Source: Paulownia fortunei (taxonomy: Eukaryota; Streptophyta; Magnoliopsida; Lamiales; Paulowniaceae). Taken from it: 64,000 nucleotides of DNA. Shown piece by piece: positions 54,158 through 64,000 of the stretch (positions within the stretch are counted from its first letter, which is position 1; the number at the start of each line of letters is the position of its first letter). The translations under genes and the position numbers were made by a program. The notes under the pieces are model-generated. The model saw nothing but the letters and a program-made list of their open reading frames with translations. It ran no database searches and was not told where the DNA came from. The DNA lies in contig CM033106.1 of the NCBI GenBank assembly GCA_019321725.1, positions 29,128,118 to 29,192,117 on the forward strand. Reading direction: 5' to 3'.

Positions 54158-54425
54158 TCTCAACCATTGAATATTGTGGATTCATGTATCAACGATTGTG
54201 ATAAAATTAGTGGAAAAAAATCATGATTAATTAGTATTACTCCATCGAATATTGTGGATTTACGTATCAATTGCTGTGACAATTCGTGTATCAACGATTG
54301 TGATAAAATTAGTGAAAAATTCATGATTGATTAGTATCTCCATTGAATATTGTGGTATCACGTATCAATTACTGTGATAGAATTACTAAATTCAGTTAAA
54401 ATCATGATTAATTAGTACTACTCGT
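54158..54425 (+). repeat. Tandem repeat of an 80-bp-class unit, three or more copies
   Basis: Each copy has CATTGAATATTGTGGATTCA-like sequence, then ATCAACGATTGTGATAAAAT and CATGATTAATTAG. A similar single copy lies at 51166-51240, left of repeat L. Confidence 0.7.
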
Positions 54426-55911
54426 GTGGGAATTAGGATTATACTTAACAAATGGGTTTCATGTAGTAGACGTGGTTCGATTAACTTCATGTCATTTAAT
54501 AGGATGCATGTGAAACCTTATCCAACATGCACGAAAACATAGTAAATATTAAAGGATTGTTTGGTGCATAAGATAAGAGAGTGGTGTGGGTTCGTGGCTG
54601 TCAAGATATCCTATTATTATTATTATTATTTTGTTGCATGATATTGCTGTGGTATTACACTTATGTACCCATGTGGGGAAATCTCTCATCTGATTCTTTG
54701 CCTTTTAATAATAATTCTTTGCCTTTTAGTAACTTACACTTGAGTTGAATCCTATTACTACAAGTTAAATATATTGCAATATGCCTATTTAATTAATAAA
54801 TTTTAAAACCTTAGTTTTATATTTTGAGTAAAATCTAATTGATGTAGTGGATAATGTAGTAAATCTATTTTCATAAAAATAAAAATTCAAAACAATCAGT
54901 AAAGTAATCTCGATATTAATTGATGAAGTATATAAATTTAAGAATTAATAATATGAGAACTTATAATAATGCTAAGGAAAATTTTTAAGGTTGGCTTAAC
55001 ATTAGCGTGCACCTGTAAAATATAGCCTCCAGGCCGTTTCCAAAGATACATATTTAATGTTTAAGCTTGCTTTTATTTTTTATTTTTTCGCATAAGATTA
55101 TTATCAGAGTGAATATTTAAAATTGCATCATTTTCATATTTGGAGCTAAAATCTATTTATATATAACGTTAGGTGTTGACGTCCTACTTCTATTTGGCAA
55201 AAATCTCTCCTCAAGTATAAGATATTTATTTATACAAAGGCAAAATTATTCCTCATAATTGATTATAAAAAAGTTGAAGATTATAGGAGGCGAAAATAAA
55301 ATTTTATATTTTTAGGCAGATGATAATGCAAGAGCAAAAAAAAAATTATCGACAGTGAGAGTGAGTCGAATTCGATTAGGATATTGTATTTTTACTGTAA
55401 ATCCAATTATTGTTCAGGATATCCAAATCCAATCGATGACCCTCTGCTGGACGATCTTTATATATAATTACTCAATCTGAATTTAAAAAAAAAAAATTCT
55501 AAAATCTGAATGCAAGATTCGAGCTTTGAATATATTATCACATCTTCAATATATGAAATCAGTCAACTCAATATCAATTCTTAAATCCTTTAATCAGATC
55601 AGATCCATTTAAATATTCTAATCCTTCACATACTTTAAATAATTCGATGGAATTTTGATTAAAAAATTCAATTTTGAAAACCCTAAATAACTCTAACACA
55701 AAGTATAGCCCATAAAAACTCTGGGTAAACATGGGCTGGCTTAGCTAGGTTAACATATGAAACGGGCCACATGTATGTGTGAGGCAAGCCCAAAGCATTC
55801 AGAGGAGCATTTCACTGTAAATCACAAAAAAATAATTATAAATTATTAACTTCAAGAATCCCATAGAAATGTCTAAATTCAAATTCATTTTTTAATATTG
55901 GGTTGCTAAGT
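54426..55911. other. Intergenic DNA, no gene seen
   Basis: AT-rich with an (ATT)n run near 54612-54630. Confidence 0.6.
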
Positions 55912-56234
55912 ATGAATGGCAATTCAAGGGTTTGGTCTAATCGAGATTTGTCTCCTCAAGAATTTGTAGGATTTGGATTTGAATTTCAATCCGATAGTTC
56001 TGCTACATCTATTTTATTATTTTTAAAATATTAAAAATATATATTTTTAAAAATAATATATTAAAAAATTCTAAAAAAATATATTTTTAAAGCATATCAT
56101 ATACATATATATACATATATATATAATATTTTTAAAAAAATAAAAAATTTAAAATTCACTTGCAATCCCATTTGTAATAATAAAACTAACCTCAAATGAA
56201 GCGGGTTCTGATTTTAATTCGCCCTATTGTTATC
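55912..56234. mobile_element. MITE-like element, probable relative of 20144-20471
   Basis: CTAAGT occurs at both edges (55906-55911 and 56235-56240). The left end reads ATGAATGGCAATTCAAGGGT. The reverse complement of the right end reads GATAACAATAGGGCGAATT, resembling the GACAATGAGGCGGAT end of the 20144 element. Size (323 bp) is close to that copy (328 bp). More degenerate. Confidence 0.45.
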
Positions 56235-56240
56235 CTAAGT

Positions 56241-57500
56241 TCTAAACTATGAGTCATCCTCGTTGTTTTGTTTCTTTTGTTCATATTCCGCTTTGAATTT
56301 TAGTGATAGGTTATGTAGGAATTAAACGATCTTATTTTGTCAATTATCCAGTGACAAATTCTATGTTTCTTTCATTATTGTATTTTTGAATAAGTTCCTG
56401 GATAACAAGCCTAAAACTATATATTACTCCATATTAAAAGAGTTAAAATCATACATTTTGGTATATATCATTATAATATTTGTTGAGTTTTCTAAGTCAA
56501 TTCTTCTTCTTTTTTTCAATTATTTGAATTCTTTTATTTGTTTTACTATAGCTGTTCATATATTACAGCCGGAGATGCCATCCAATCCACCTTTTCTTTC
56601 CGATTTATAATACTGTTGTCACCTAAGCTCTTTATTATACAATATATCACATTAATCAGTTAGATTTTTTATATATTCTTGTTTCATCTTATATCCCATT
56701 GCGAGGAAAGGAAATGAACAAATAAATGAAGGTGACAATATACAATTGGATGTGGCATTTATAATATGGAATATAACAGAGGACCAGAACTGCAATATAA
56801 TAATTCAATTTCAATTTTTATTTTTTTGGAAATTTTCACACAAATTTGTTGTTTGGTTGGTGTGTGCTTTAGATATATTACCCAAAAATAATACTCGAAT
56901 GTAACTAGCTTATGTTGTTTCCTTTGATTCCAATACAAAAGATACAGTGACAAAGCTAAACAAGATAATCCTAGCAAACAGTTTTTTCATTATTGGATTA
57001 GTCGAAACCAAAATCAGTTTGCAAAATTTGTGAATAAAAGTGGTGAAGGTATTATTAATTGTCTGCACTGTGATTTTTCATTTGATTGAAGTATTATAAG
57101 AAGGTTTTGACATTTTCTCTTTACTTAGTTATGTTTCTCTGTTAGTTTCTGAAGTTCTTATGGTGTACTGAGATTTTGGGCTAATTTATCAGTTGCTCAA
57201 AGAAATGAAAACTTGGTTGATACTTCCAATGCAGAAAATTTAAAAGAAAAAACAATAGAAAAGAGATGCATAGATGCAGCTTCAAGAATTCAAGTAGTTC
57301 CACTACAATAGTTTCCTTCTTAATTCATCCAACAATGAATTCCAATAATTGTAAGAGGATCCAACTTTTAAGATTGTCCTTCTATTGCAAATCTTATTAT
57401 ATTATCTATTGCATTGTTTTGATTATCCTTTGATTATTCGTCCCGTGTAAAATCTTGTGCATACGTTACTGTAATTAATGGAATGCAATAGACGGTGTAA
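56241..57500. other. Intergenic DNA, no gene seen
   Basis: No ORF with family similarity on either strand. Confidence 0.6.
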
Positions 57501-57501
57501 T

Positions 57502-57735
57502 GGAAGATCCTCCTTTCGCCTTATCACTGAATGCAAGTGCCCTGTTTCTCATTTCCATGGCATCTTCACCAATCATCAATTGGTAAACTGCCTTAGGCTA
57601 TGTTTCCCTGCTGATTAAATCCCTACAGAGTACCCCGGTTCATTAAGCCTATACAGTCTTGACGGCAACTGCAACTACTATCTTCAGAATGTCAGTCACC
57701 AACTTCACATCGTCGTCGAAAATTGCTCTGAATAG
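57502..57735 (-). pseudogene. UGT73-type glycosyltransferase relic (C-terminal fragment)
   Basis: Read on the minus strand, this stretch matches the C-terminal part of the intact UGT (about 58206-58450). Recognisable pieces are EQF, LVTDILKI, AVYQLMIGEDAMEMRNRA and DKAKGGSS, corresponding to EQFFNEKLVIEILKT, AVAQLMAGEEAERMRSRA and EKGGSSHDD. Frame changes and in-frame stops interrupt it. It is the decayed end of a second UGT copy about 420 bases beyond the stop codon of the live gene. Confidence 0.75.
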
Positions 57736-58158
57736 ATATAAATATGTTATTTTCGTTTATTATGATCACACATCATGTTGGCTGCTCAAGTTAAGTAACT
57801 GAATTCGAAGATTATCTAATAGTACAAATTGCTTGAAAGGCTTGCATTTATCTGCCATTTACAAGACAATTGTCATCTTGAAAAGCACAGACATATAGTA
57901 GTAGATACCAAGATCCTCACACTACAATATACTAAATGTGATACAGATGTTTCAAGAATTTCACAATGTAATGGTTTCTTTATGTTTTCCATCCCCTTTT
58001 ACATGATCTTCAATTAGTTTTGGCACAATACAGTTTAGCTCTAGGATCACATTACTAATAGCTCTTTTTTGTTGTAAACAGCTGAGGCAATTAATGTTGC
58101 AAAATCATAAAAACAATTGCCAGGATCAATCCAATGAATAATGTGAACGCTCTTTGCC

Positions 58159-59610
58159 TCAAGGATGATAGATCCTTATTTCTTCCAGCAAAGAGTTTAA
58201 ATCATCGTGTGATGATCCGCCTTTTTCAACAGCCCTTTTCGCCGTATCTCCTAATTTTCTGGCCCGGCTTCTCATTCTCTCAGCTTCTTCCCCAGCCATC
58301 AACTGAGCCACTGCTTTCTCTATGTTTTCCCCCTTTATAGGCTCTCTGTCATCGGTTCGTTTAGTCCACTCCTGAGCACCCACCGGAATTCCCGTCTTCA
58401 GAATCTCTATCACCAACTTTTCATTGAAGAATTGCTCAGCAGAGAGTGGCCATGTGACCATTGGGACACCTGATGCAACTCCTTCCAGCAGTGAGTTCCA
58501 TCCGCAGTGTGTAATGAACCCTCCAACAGCTTCATGATCAAGAATCTGCACTTGGGGTGCCCACCCTTTGATTATCAAGCCGCGCCCCTCCATCCTTCTT
58601 TCAAATCCTTCGGGCAACCAATCGATACTTCCTTCATCATTTGCCTTTTCTCTGACAACCCATATGAATTGTTGGCCAGAAGCTTCAAGGCCCTTTGCAA
58701 TCTCAAGCAGCTGAGCAGCTGAAAAAATTGCCATGGTACCAAAACAGACGTACACAACTGAGTTTGGTTTCTTGGCGTTGAGCCAACTCAAGCTGTCATG
58801 ATCACCTGAAGAGGCTTGTTTACCTCTATGAGCTTTATCCTCATTGCTCTTATTGAAAAGTGAAACGGGACCTATGTGCCATGCTTTTCTACCAATGACC
58901 TCCCTGTAATGTCTTGCATAAGCAGGTTCCAGCTCGTAAAAGCTGTTTACGATCATTCCGTAGCTTGCCAAGTCTGATGCCAAGACCTTTCTTAGTGTCT
59001 CAGCCAGTGGATTCTTATCTTCTTCTTTTAACTGGTCTGGAATTTGTCGTCTTGACAACCTTACCACGTCCGGGAGGCCAGGCACAACGAATTCTTCAGA
59101 ATCTGATCCAACTTTTTCATGAGGTTTTTGTTCTTTCAAGGTGTTGTAGACGCACATAGGGAAGAAACCGGTCCCGTAGAACACTAGCCGTGGAATATTA
59201 AGCTTGAGAGCGACATCATTAGCCCACCAGAAGAAAGCCCCTGTAACAATACAATCTGGTCGGCCTTCTTCTTGCAAAAGCTTTTCAACAGGTTCTTGAA
59301 GTAAATCCAGGGCCTTGAGAAAATTCAGAGACATTTCGGGAGTGGTGGTGGAGGATAGATTCTCGCAGCCCTCCGGCAGCCCTGCTTCATGGCAAGGGAA
59401 TTTGATGAGGGAAATACTGACTTCAAAGCCATGTTTTCTATCTCTTTCAATTGTTTGAGAGAACTGAGATGCATTGAGGGATGTTGTAATAATGGTTGAT
59501 TTTGCCCCATGCCTAGCAAATTCCCTAGCAATATCTATCATTGGGATCATGTGGCCAGGTGCCATCATTGGAATAAAGTATATGTGAAGTTGATGAGCTT
59601 CTACACTCAT
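58159..59610 (-). CDS. UDP-glycosyltransferase, UGT73B type
   Basis: A single-exon gene of 483 residues. The start is the ATG at 59610 (MSVEAHQLHIYFIP); an in-frame TTG upstream at 59652 is not a plausible start. His20 (APGHMIP) is the catalytic base and Asp119 (RPDC) its partner, as in other plant GT1 enzymes. The PSPG box runs from Trp350 (WAPQVQILDHEAVGGF) through HCGWNS to Gln393 (AEQ), which favours UDP-glucose. Family-B features such as HCGWNSLLEGVASGVPMVTW and RKAWHIGPVSL resemble Arabidopsis UGT73B1-3, which glucosylate flavonoids and other phenolics in the cytosol. The actual acceptor cannot be read from sequence. Confidence 0.94.
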   Translation of the reverse strand: MSVEAHQLHIYFIPMMAPGHMIPMIDIAREFARHGAKSTIITTSLNASQFSQTIERDRKHGFEVSISLIKFPCHEAGLPEGCENLSSTTTPEMSLNFLKALDLLQEPVEKLLQEEGRPDCIVTGAFFWWANDVALKLNIPRLVFYGTGFFPMCVYNTLKEQKPHEKVGSDSEEFVVPGLPDVVRLSRRQIPDQLKEEDKNPLAETLRKVLASDLASYGMIVNSFYELEPAYARHYREVIGRKAWHIGPVSLFNKSNEDKAHRGKQASSGDHDSLSWLNAKKPNSVVYVCFGTMAIFSAAQLLEIAKGLEASGQQFIWVVREKANDEGSIDWLPEGFERRMEGRGLIIKGWAPQVQILDHEAVGGFITHCGWNSLLEGVASGVPMVTWPLSAEQFFNEKLVIEILKTGIPVGAQEWTKRTDDREPIKGENIEKAVAQLMAGEEAERMRSRARKLGDTAKRAVEKGGSSHDDLNSLLEEIRIYHP

Positions 59611-59659
59611 GGTATGGCTTTGCGGCAAAACAAATTCTTTACTAGTGTTCAAGTTTCTG

Positions 59660-61330
59660 CAGGAGATGGGGAACCCTGTTAACCTGATTCCATATTAATA
59701 GTGCCTGTTTTCTTATTTCCTCATTATTGTTTTATTTTGTGTGTGGTGTGTGTGTGCTGGGAAGACCCACGAGGTCAAAAAACAGACGTGTTCAAACTTT
59801 GTTTCTATTTGACAAGTCTTTGCCTTGGAGCAATCACTGCTTGTTTTCAATATATACATACTTTTCCAAGATTGATGTGCAAGAAATGTATCATTATTGG
59901 TTCTTGTACGGTACTCAGTATTCACATCATTTTCTAAGGTAGTTTAATCTTTCTGGTGTGGGGAGAATGTTTTTAACAGCAGTTGATTAGCTATAACATT
60001 GGGTATCATTCAGATGTGGAAACTCACTTTTTTTTTTTTTCAGATTTTTTTACTTCTTAGCAATCTCTGGGAAATAGTAGATCATTACTATGTTGATTAA
60101 GAGCCGTGTATGAATATTATTTTTTTCTTCATTTCTTGTATGCATAATACCTGCTCTGGTTGAAAGCTTGACCTGGAATATTCCATATTTTTATTAGTTT
60201 TGTGGACTTGAGGAGCAAGATTTTGGCACAGAGTTTCTGGGAGTCTGCATTTGTCTTAATCAAGAGCTTCACTATTTGACGTACTTATCTTTGTTGAAAA
60301 AGTTGAGCATATTTGGGCTTCAAAACTAACCATTTGTATTTAGTATTCAAGCCCAACTATCACTTGAACAGATGCAATTTTCCTAAGAATAGGATTTTTG
60401 ATCTTATAACCTGGTCCGTTTCCACTTTTGATCTATACTAATTTTGCATCCTTTGATTTATTAGCAAATTTGTCAAATTTGCTAATAAAATTACAAATTT
60501 CTGCCATAAAATCATTTGAACTCATTGAGTTTTATCAAGTGACTATGATTTTTGGTTGAAAATTGTATTTAAGCCCTGAAAAATCATTCAACTCACTAAA
60601 TTTTTACACGGGACTACAATATTTTTTGGAAAAAATTCTCTTTTAGCCAAAAAAAATTAATTTTTTATCAGAAAATCATTCAATTCACCGAGTTTTATCA
60701 CTTGACTTGAACGGGACTATGATTTTTAAGGGGAAATTGACTTTTAGAGGGGCATACCAATAGTACTCCCTCCAATTCCTCCCCTTCGCAAATGTATATT
60801 AAATTCGTGGACTATATAGGGTGTGAGTCTCTACGAGTGAAGCTTAAGAAATTTAGGCTATTTTTTGTTATGTTTGGGGTGTTTTGGGAATATGTTTAGG
60901 CTATTCCCGAGAAAAGAAAACATTCTCCCATAGGGCAACCAAACATAGCCTTACTCCCTTGACAAAATCAACAATTATAAAAATAAAAAACCTCCCATGC
61001 TTATGAATAATAAAACTTGCTTTTCTCTTTGAAAAAACATAGGTGAATTTTTGTCTATTTCTAGTTTCTAGGGGGTAAATTAGTTTTTTCACATTTTACA
61101 AGGGGCAAAATGCAACTAACTTATCAAAACAATAGTATGAAAATATAGAATATTGAGAACAAACAAACCCTCAGAGAAAAAGTTCTCTTATGACAATGAG
61201 AGGGCAACAACTACTCACTTTTGGACAAAAACACTACAATAAACATAGTCTCTTTGCCCGTGACTATGAGCTGCCCTCTACAACCCTACTTAGCTAACAA
61301 TTATTACCCACACCTCTTTTTGACAAAAAA
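59660..61330. other. Spacer between divergently transcribed UGT and LRR genes
   Basis: Contains the promoters of both neighbours and a degenerate tandem repeat (60495-60755). Short ORFs at 59701-59942 are overlapping artefacts. Confidence 0.6.
60495..60755 (+). repeat. Degenerate tandem repeat, about three 90-bp units
   Basis: Each unit has AAATCATTCAACTCACTGAG-like sequence, then TTTTATCA and GGGACTATGATTTTT, then GAAAATT. Copies are diverged. Confidence 0.65.
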
Positions 61331-61334
61331 ATGT

Positions 61335-61342
61335 TATAAAAA
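61335..61342 (+). promoter_or_regulatory. TATA box of the LRR gene
   Basis: TATAAAAA lies 47 bases before the ATG at 61382, with AAAAGAGAGAG just before the start. Confidence 0.55.
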
Positions 61343-61381
61343 TCTCATCACTACAAAAACAATCAACTTGAAAAGAGAGAG

Positions 61382-62782
61382 ATGATCATCTCATCTGATG
61401 TTTCTCTTGCCTTAGTTCTTCTACTAGCAGCCAATTTTTTGTTTCATGTAACAAGTTCGCACCACAATCAAGTACAAGATGGTCCAATAATTGGCAACGC
61501 TAGAGAAGCATTGGAGATAATTATCGGCGGCGGTGGTGGCGGTAGTAGCTCTCCTCCAGCTACTCCTCCTGACTACCAAGATTGCCCTCCTCCTCCTCCT
61601 CCTCCTCCTCCACCTCCACCACCACCACCGTGTCCGCCACCTCCTCCTCCGTTCGAGAGCAAGCGTATCGAGATAGTCTACCCCATCATCCAAAAATTCA
61701 AGCAAAAAATCAAGCATGACCCCTATGGCATCACCAAGACATGGGTTGGTCCTGATATATGCAACAAATACAAAGGCTTCTTTTGTGACATCCTCCTCGA
61801 CTACGGCGAGAAGGCCCTTGCCGGAGTTAAGTTCAATGGCTTCAACTTCGATGGCCCTGAACTCAGTCTCAATGGCTTCATTGATGAATTGCCAGACATA
61901 ACCGTTTTCCATGCAAATTCCAACAACTTCAAAGGTGCTTTCCCCTTGAAAATTTCCGAGATCAAGTACTTATATGAACTAGACCTAAGCAACAACAAGT
62001 ACTCCTGTGAATTCCCATATGAACTTCTTGGTGCCAATAAATTAACTTTCTTGGACCTCAGGTTCAACTCATTTTCAGGCATGGTTCCACCCCAAGTCTT
62101 CATGCTAGATGTTGATGTTCTCTACATCAATAACAACAATTTCAGGCAAAAACTCCCTGATAATTTGGGCTCCGTCCCGGCCCTTTATTTAACTCTAGCC
62201 AACAACAACTTCACTGGCCCAATTCCTCAAAGCATTGGCCGAGCAGGTAAGACTCTGATTGAAGTTCTATTGTTGAACAACCAGTTGTCTGGATGCTTGC
62301 CATGCGAAATCGGGCTTTTGGAGAAGGCCACACTCTTTGACGCGAGCCGCAACTTCTTGACTGGCCCAATCCCACAATCTTTTGCCTGTTTGGGCCAGAT
62401 GGAGATTCTGAACTTGGCCAATAATCAGTTATATGGGCCTGTACCCGAGCTCGTCTGCAAGCTGCCCAATCTGGGGAACCTTTCACTGCCTTACAATTAT
62501 TTTACAAAGGTTGGCCCGGAATGTTGGAAGTTGATCAAGAAAAATGTGCTGGATGTGAGGATGAATTGCATCCCGGGCCTGCCGGCCCAAAGATCACCGG
62601 ACGAGTGCCATGCATTCTTCTCCAAGGCTAAGTCATGTGCCGATGAAAGTTCGTTCAATTGGATTCCATGCAGCGGCAGTATTCGACGGAAGTCTCTTGA
62701 GTCGTCAAACTCTGTCCGTATTTCAACGGTCCCGTTGGAGTCGCGACGTTCTTATGCTGCTTTAAATCCCCACCAATTGTAA
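61382..62782 (+). CDS. Secreted leucine-rich-repeat protein (At4g06744-like)
   Basis: A single-exon gene of 466 residues. A signal peptide covers about 1-25 (LALVLLLAANFLFHVTSS). A Gly run (49-54) and a polyproline stretch (about 69-90, CPPPPP...PCPPPPPPF) follow. An N-terminal LRR cap contains IKHDPYGITKTWVGPDICN and GFFCD. About nine LRRs of the plant extracellular type fill residues 150-390, for example LYELDLSNNKYSCEFP and LTFLDLRFNSFSGMVP. A Cys-containing C-terminal cap (LDVRMNCIPGLPAQRSPDEC) and a basic Ser-rich tail end the protein. There is no transmembrane or kinase domain, so it is a soluble or wall-associated protein. It resembles the LRR half of LRX/PEX proteins, but the Pro-rich part precedes the LRRs and no SPPPP extensin tail follows. 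Function unknown. Confidence 0.93.
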   Translation: MIISSDVSLALVLLLAANFLFHVTSSHHNQVQDGPIIGNAREALEIIIGGGGGGSSSPPATPPDYQDCPPPPPPPPPPPPPPPCPPPPPPFESKRIEIVYPIIQKFKQKIKHDPYGITKTWVGPDICNKYKGFFCDILLDYGEKALAGVKFNGFNFDGPELSLNGFIDELPDITVFHANSNNFKGAFPLKISEIKYLYELDLSNNKYSCEFPYELLGANKLTFLDLRFNSFSGMVPPQVFMLDVDVLYINNNNFRQKLPDNLGSVPALYLTLANNNFTGPIPQSIGRAGKTLIEVLLLNNQLSGCLPCEIGLLEKATLFDASRNFLTGPIPQSFACLGQMEILNLANNQLYGPVPELVCKLPNLGNLSLPYNYFTKVGPECWKLIKKNVLDVRMNCIPGLPAQRSPDECHAFFSKAKSCADESSFNWIPCSGSIRRKSLESSNSVRISTVPLESRRSYAALNPHQL

Positions 62783-64000
62783 TAAATTTAGCATTACTTA
62801 GTATAAAATTAAAATTAATTGGGTCATCTACTAGAATACCATATCAAAAATTTAGTTGATTAAAGTATTTTAATAAAACATCATAAAAAATTATACTAAT
62901 TAGTTAAAAACGAGACCATTTATCTTGATATTACAGTAAATTAACCGGACATCAAAATTTAAATAAACGAAATAATAGACTTAACAACAATCAAAACGAG
63001 CTATACAACATCCAAGAATTTCTAGTATATTTCTCTGTGGAAATTCTTTATATTCAACTTGAAGAATTATGAAATTTGTGAAGTAATATTATTAATAGTT
63101 ATAACTTTATGAATCGAATAAGAAATGAAGTGGGCCAAATTCTAAAAGTCGAAGAGATTGTGGTTTTGCATTGATATTATTGGGGACACTATGAAATGTT
63201 TAAATAGGCAAAATGCCATAAATGGGAGGCGACATAGTTTGTGAACGCCCTGCCTCTTGGCCGCACCCCTGCGACGCCACTCATTTTTTTTCACCTAATT
63301 TTATTCAATAAGTGAATAAATAATATTATTGCTCTTTTAAGGCTCCTACTGCCTGTATTATTGTTCAACTTATTGAATATGTCCCCTCACCGACAACTTC
63401 TTATCAAAGTTTAAAACTCATTTATGACTATAATTACTGATTTTCTGGATATCGTGCAAATTTTATTTAGCTCATAGCTTAATTATCTAATTAACATTAG
63501 TAATCTCTTATTGATATGGATGAGGTTTAAATCACCATATTGCCATTAAAAAAATCAATAAAATATCAAATAGAACTAGATTCGTATAAAAAGACAGAGT
63601 CCCAACTCGATCTGAAAATAAATATTGTTGATTTTCTGCAACCACACACATAATTATAAATAATCACACATATATGGTTAAGGTATAAATAATTTTCAAC
63701 TATTATTTATATCAGTTTTTATTAGTCTATACACCTTGATTTGATTCAAATTTCGAAGAATTTTAGTCTAGAGCTTGTCTCTTACGTGTGCTCAATTTAT
63801 AAGTTTTCCTAAATTCAAACCATTTTACCTCGTGGACCATTGAAGCTCGAGCATGGTATGAAAGGTGAAGACGGAGGCTCAAATCACTTATGCTATGTTT
63901 TTATTCATTTTTTGTTGCTTTAGTCAAAACTCAAAAGGATTAAGTCCCGTTCCCATCTTGAATGTTTTAAGTTACATTGAGATTGAATTTTTAAGTACAA
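62783..64000. other. 3' flank of the LRR gene and intergenic DNA
   Basis: AT-rich, no gene recognised up to the window end. Confidence 0.6.

Noticed and set aside
59611..59652. N-terminal extension of the UGT from 59652
   Set aside because: It begins with TTG; the ATG at 59610 gives the usual family N-terminus and places the catalytic His at residue 20.
61424..61912. 162-codon minus-strand ORF over the LRR gene
   Set aside because: Opposite strand of a well-supported gene; its Trp/Arg-rich run mirrors the polyproline codons.

Overview
The window is nuclear DNA from a flowering plant, almost certainly a eudicot. Its genes are split by GT-AG introns, its long AT-rich intergenic stretches hold microsatellites and small DNA-transposon relics, and every recognised gene is a plant family. 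I cannot name the species from the sequence. I found no tRNA, rRNA, CRISPR array or bacterial-style operon.

Layout. (1) 1-4150, plus strand: the last four coding exons of a CYCLASE1-type cyclase-family gene whose 5' part lies outside the window. (2) 6.9-16.8 kb, plus strand: a tandem duplication of a secreted proline-rich root-cap/LEA-related gene. The left copy (7552-10000) is broken in exon 1; the right copy (12922-15586) is intact. (3) 16.8-24.6 kb: no gene seen. (4) 24961-26417, minus: a D3-type cyclin with four exons and two upstream ORFs. (5) 30354-32486, minus: a C2-domain protein with a Pro/Tyr-rich tail, seven exons. (6) 34864-39625, minus: a plant PTEN2 lipid/protein phosphatase with 12 coding exons and a 5' leader exon near 40815. 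(7) 42784-46003, minus: an RD21-type papain-like protease with a granulin domain, five exons. (8) 46.4-57.5 kb: a gene-free repeat region containing a local tandem duplication (46.4-51.0 kb), a block of direct repeats around two minisatellites (51.2-54.4 kb) and a MITE-like insertion. (9) 57.5-59.6 kb, minus: a UGT73B-type glucosyltransferase with a relic of a second UGT just beyond its 3' end. (10) 61382-62782, plus: a secreted single-exon leucine-rich-repeat protein with a polyproline stretch.

The genes do not form one pathway. Their order is informative, though. From memory, it interleaves two Arabidopsis segments: cyclase, CYCD3, C2 protein and UGT73B match At4g34180-At4g34130, while root-cap protein, PTEN2 and granulin protease match At3g19430-At3g19390. 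The window therefore looks like an ancestral block that was later split between duplicated segments in Arabidopsis.

The most unusual details are three in-frame tandem 3' splice sites before the last PTEN2 exon, the overlapping uORFs of the cyclin gene, the duplicated eight-cysteine module and 66-nt coding minisatellite of the root-cap protein, and a 214-nt identical tract between the intact gene and its broken twin. I saw no clearly new multi-gene system. All exon boundaries were read by eye from reading frame, GT/AG sites and family similarity.
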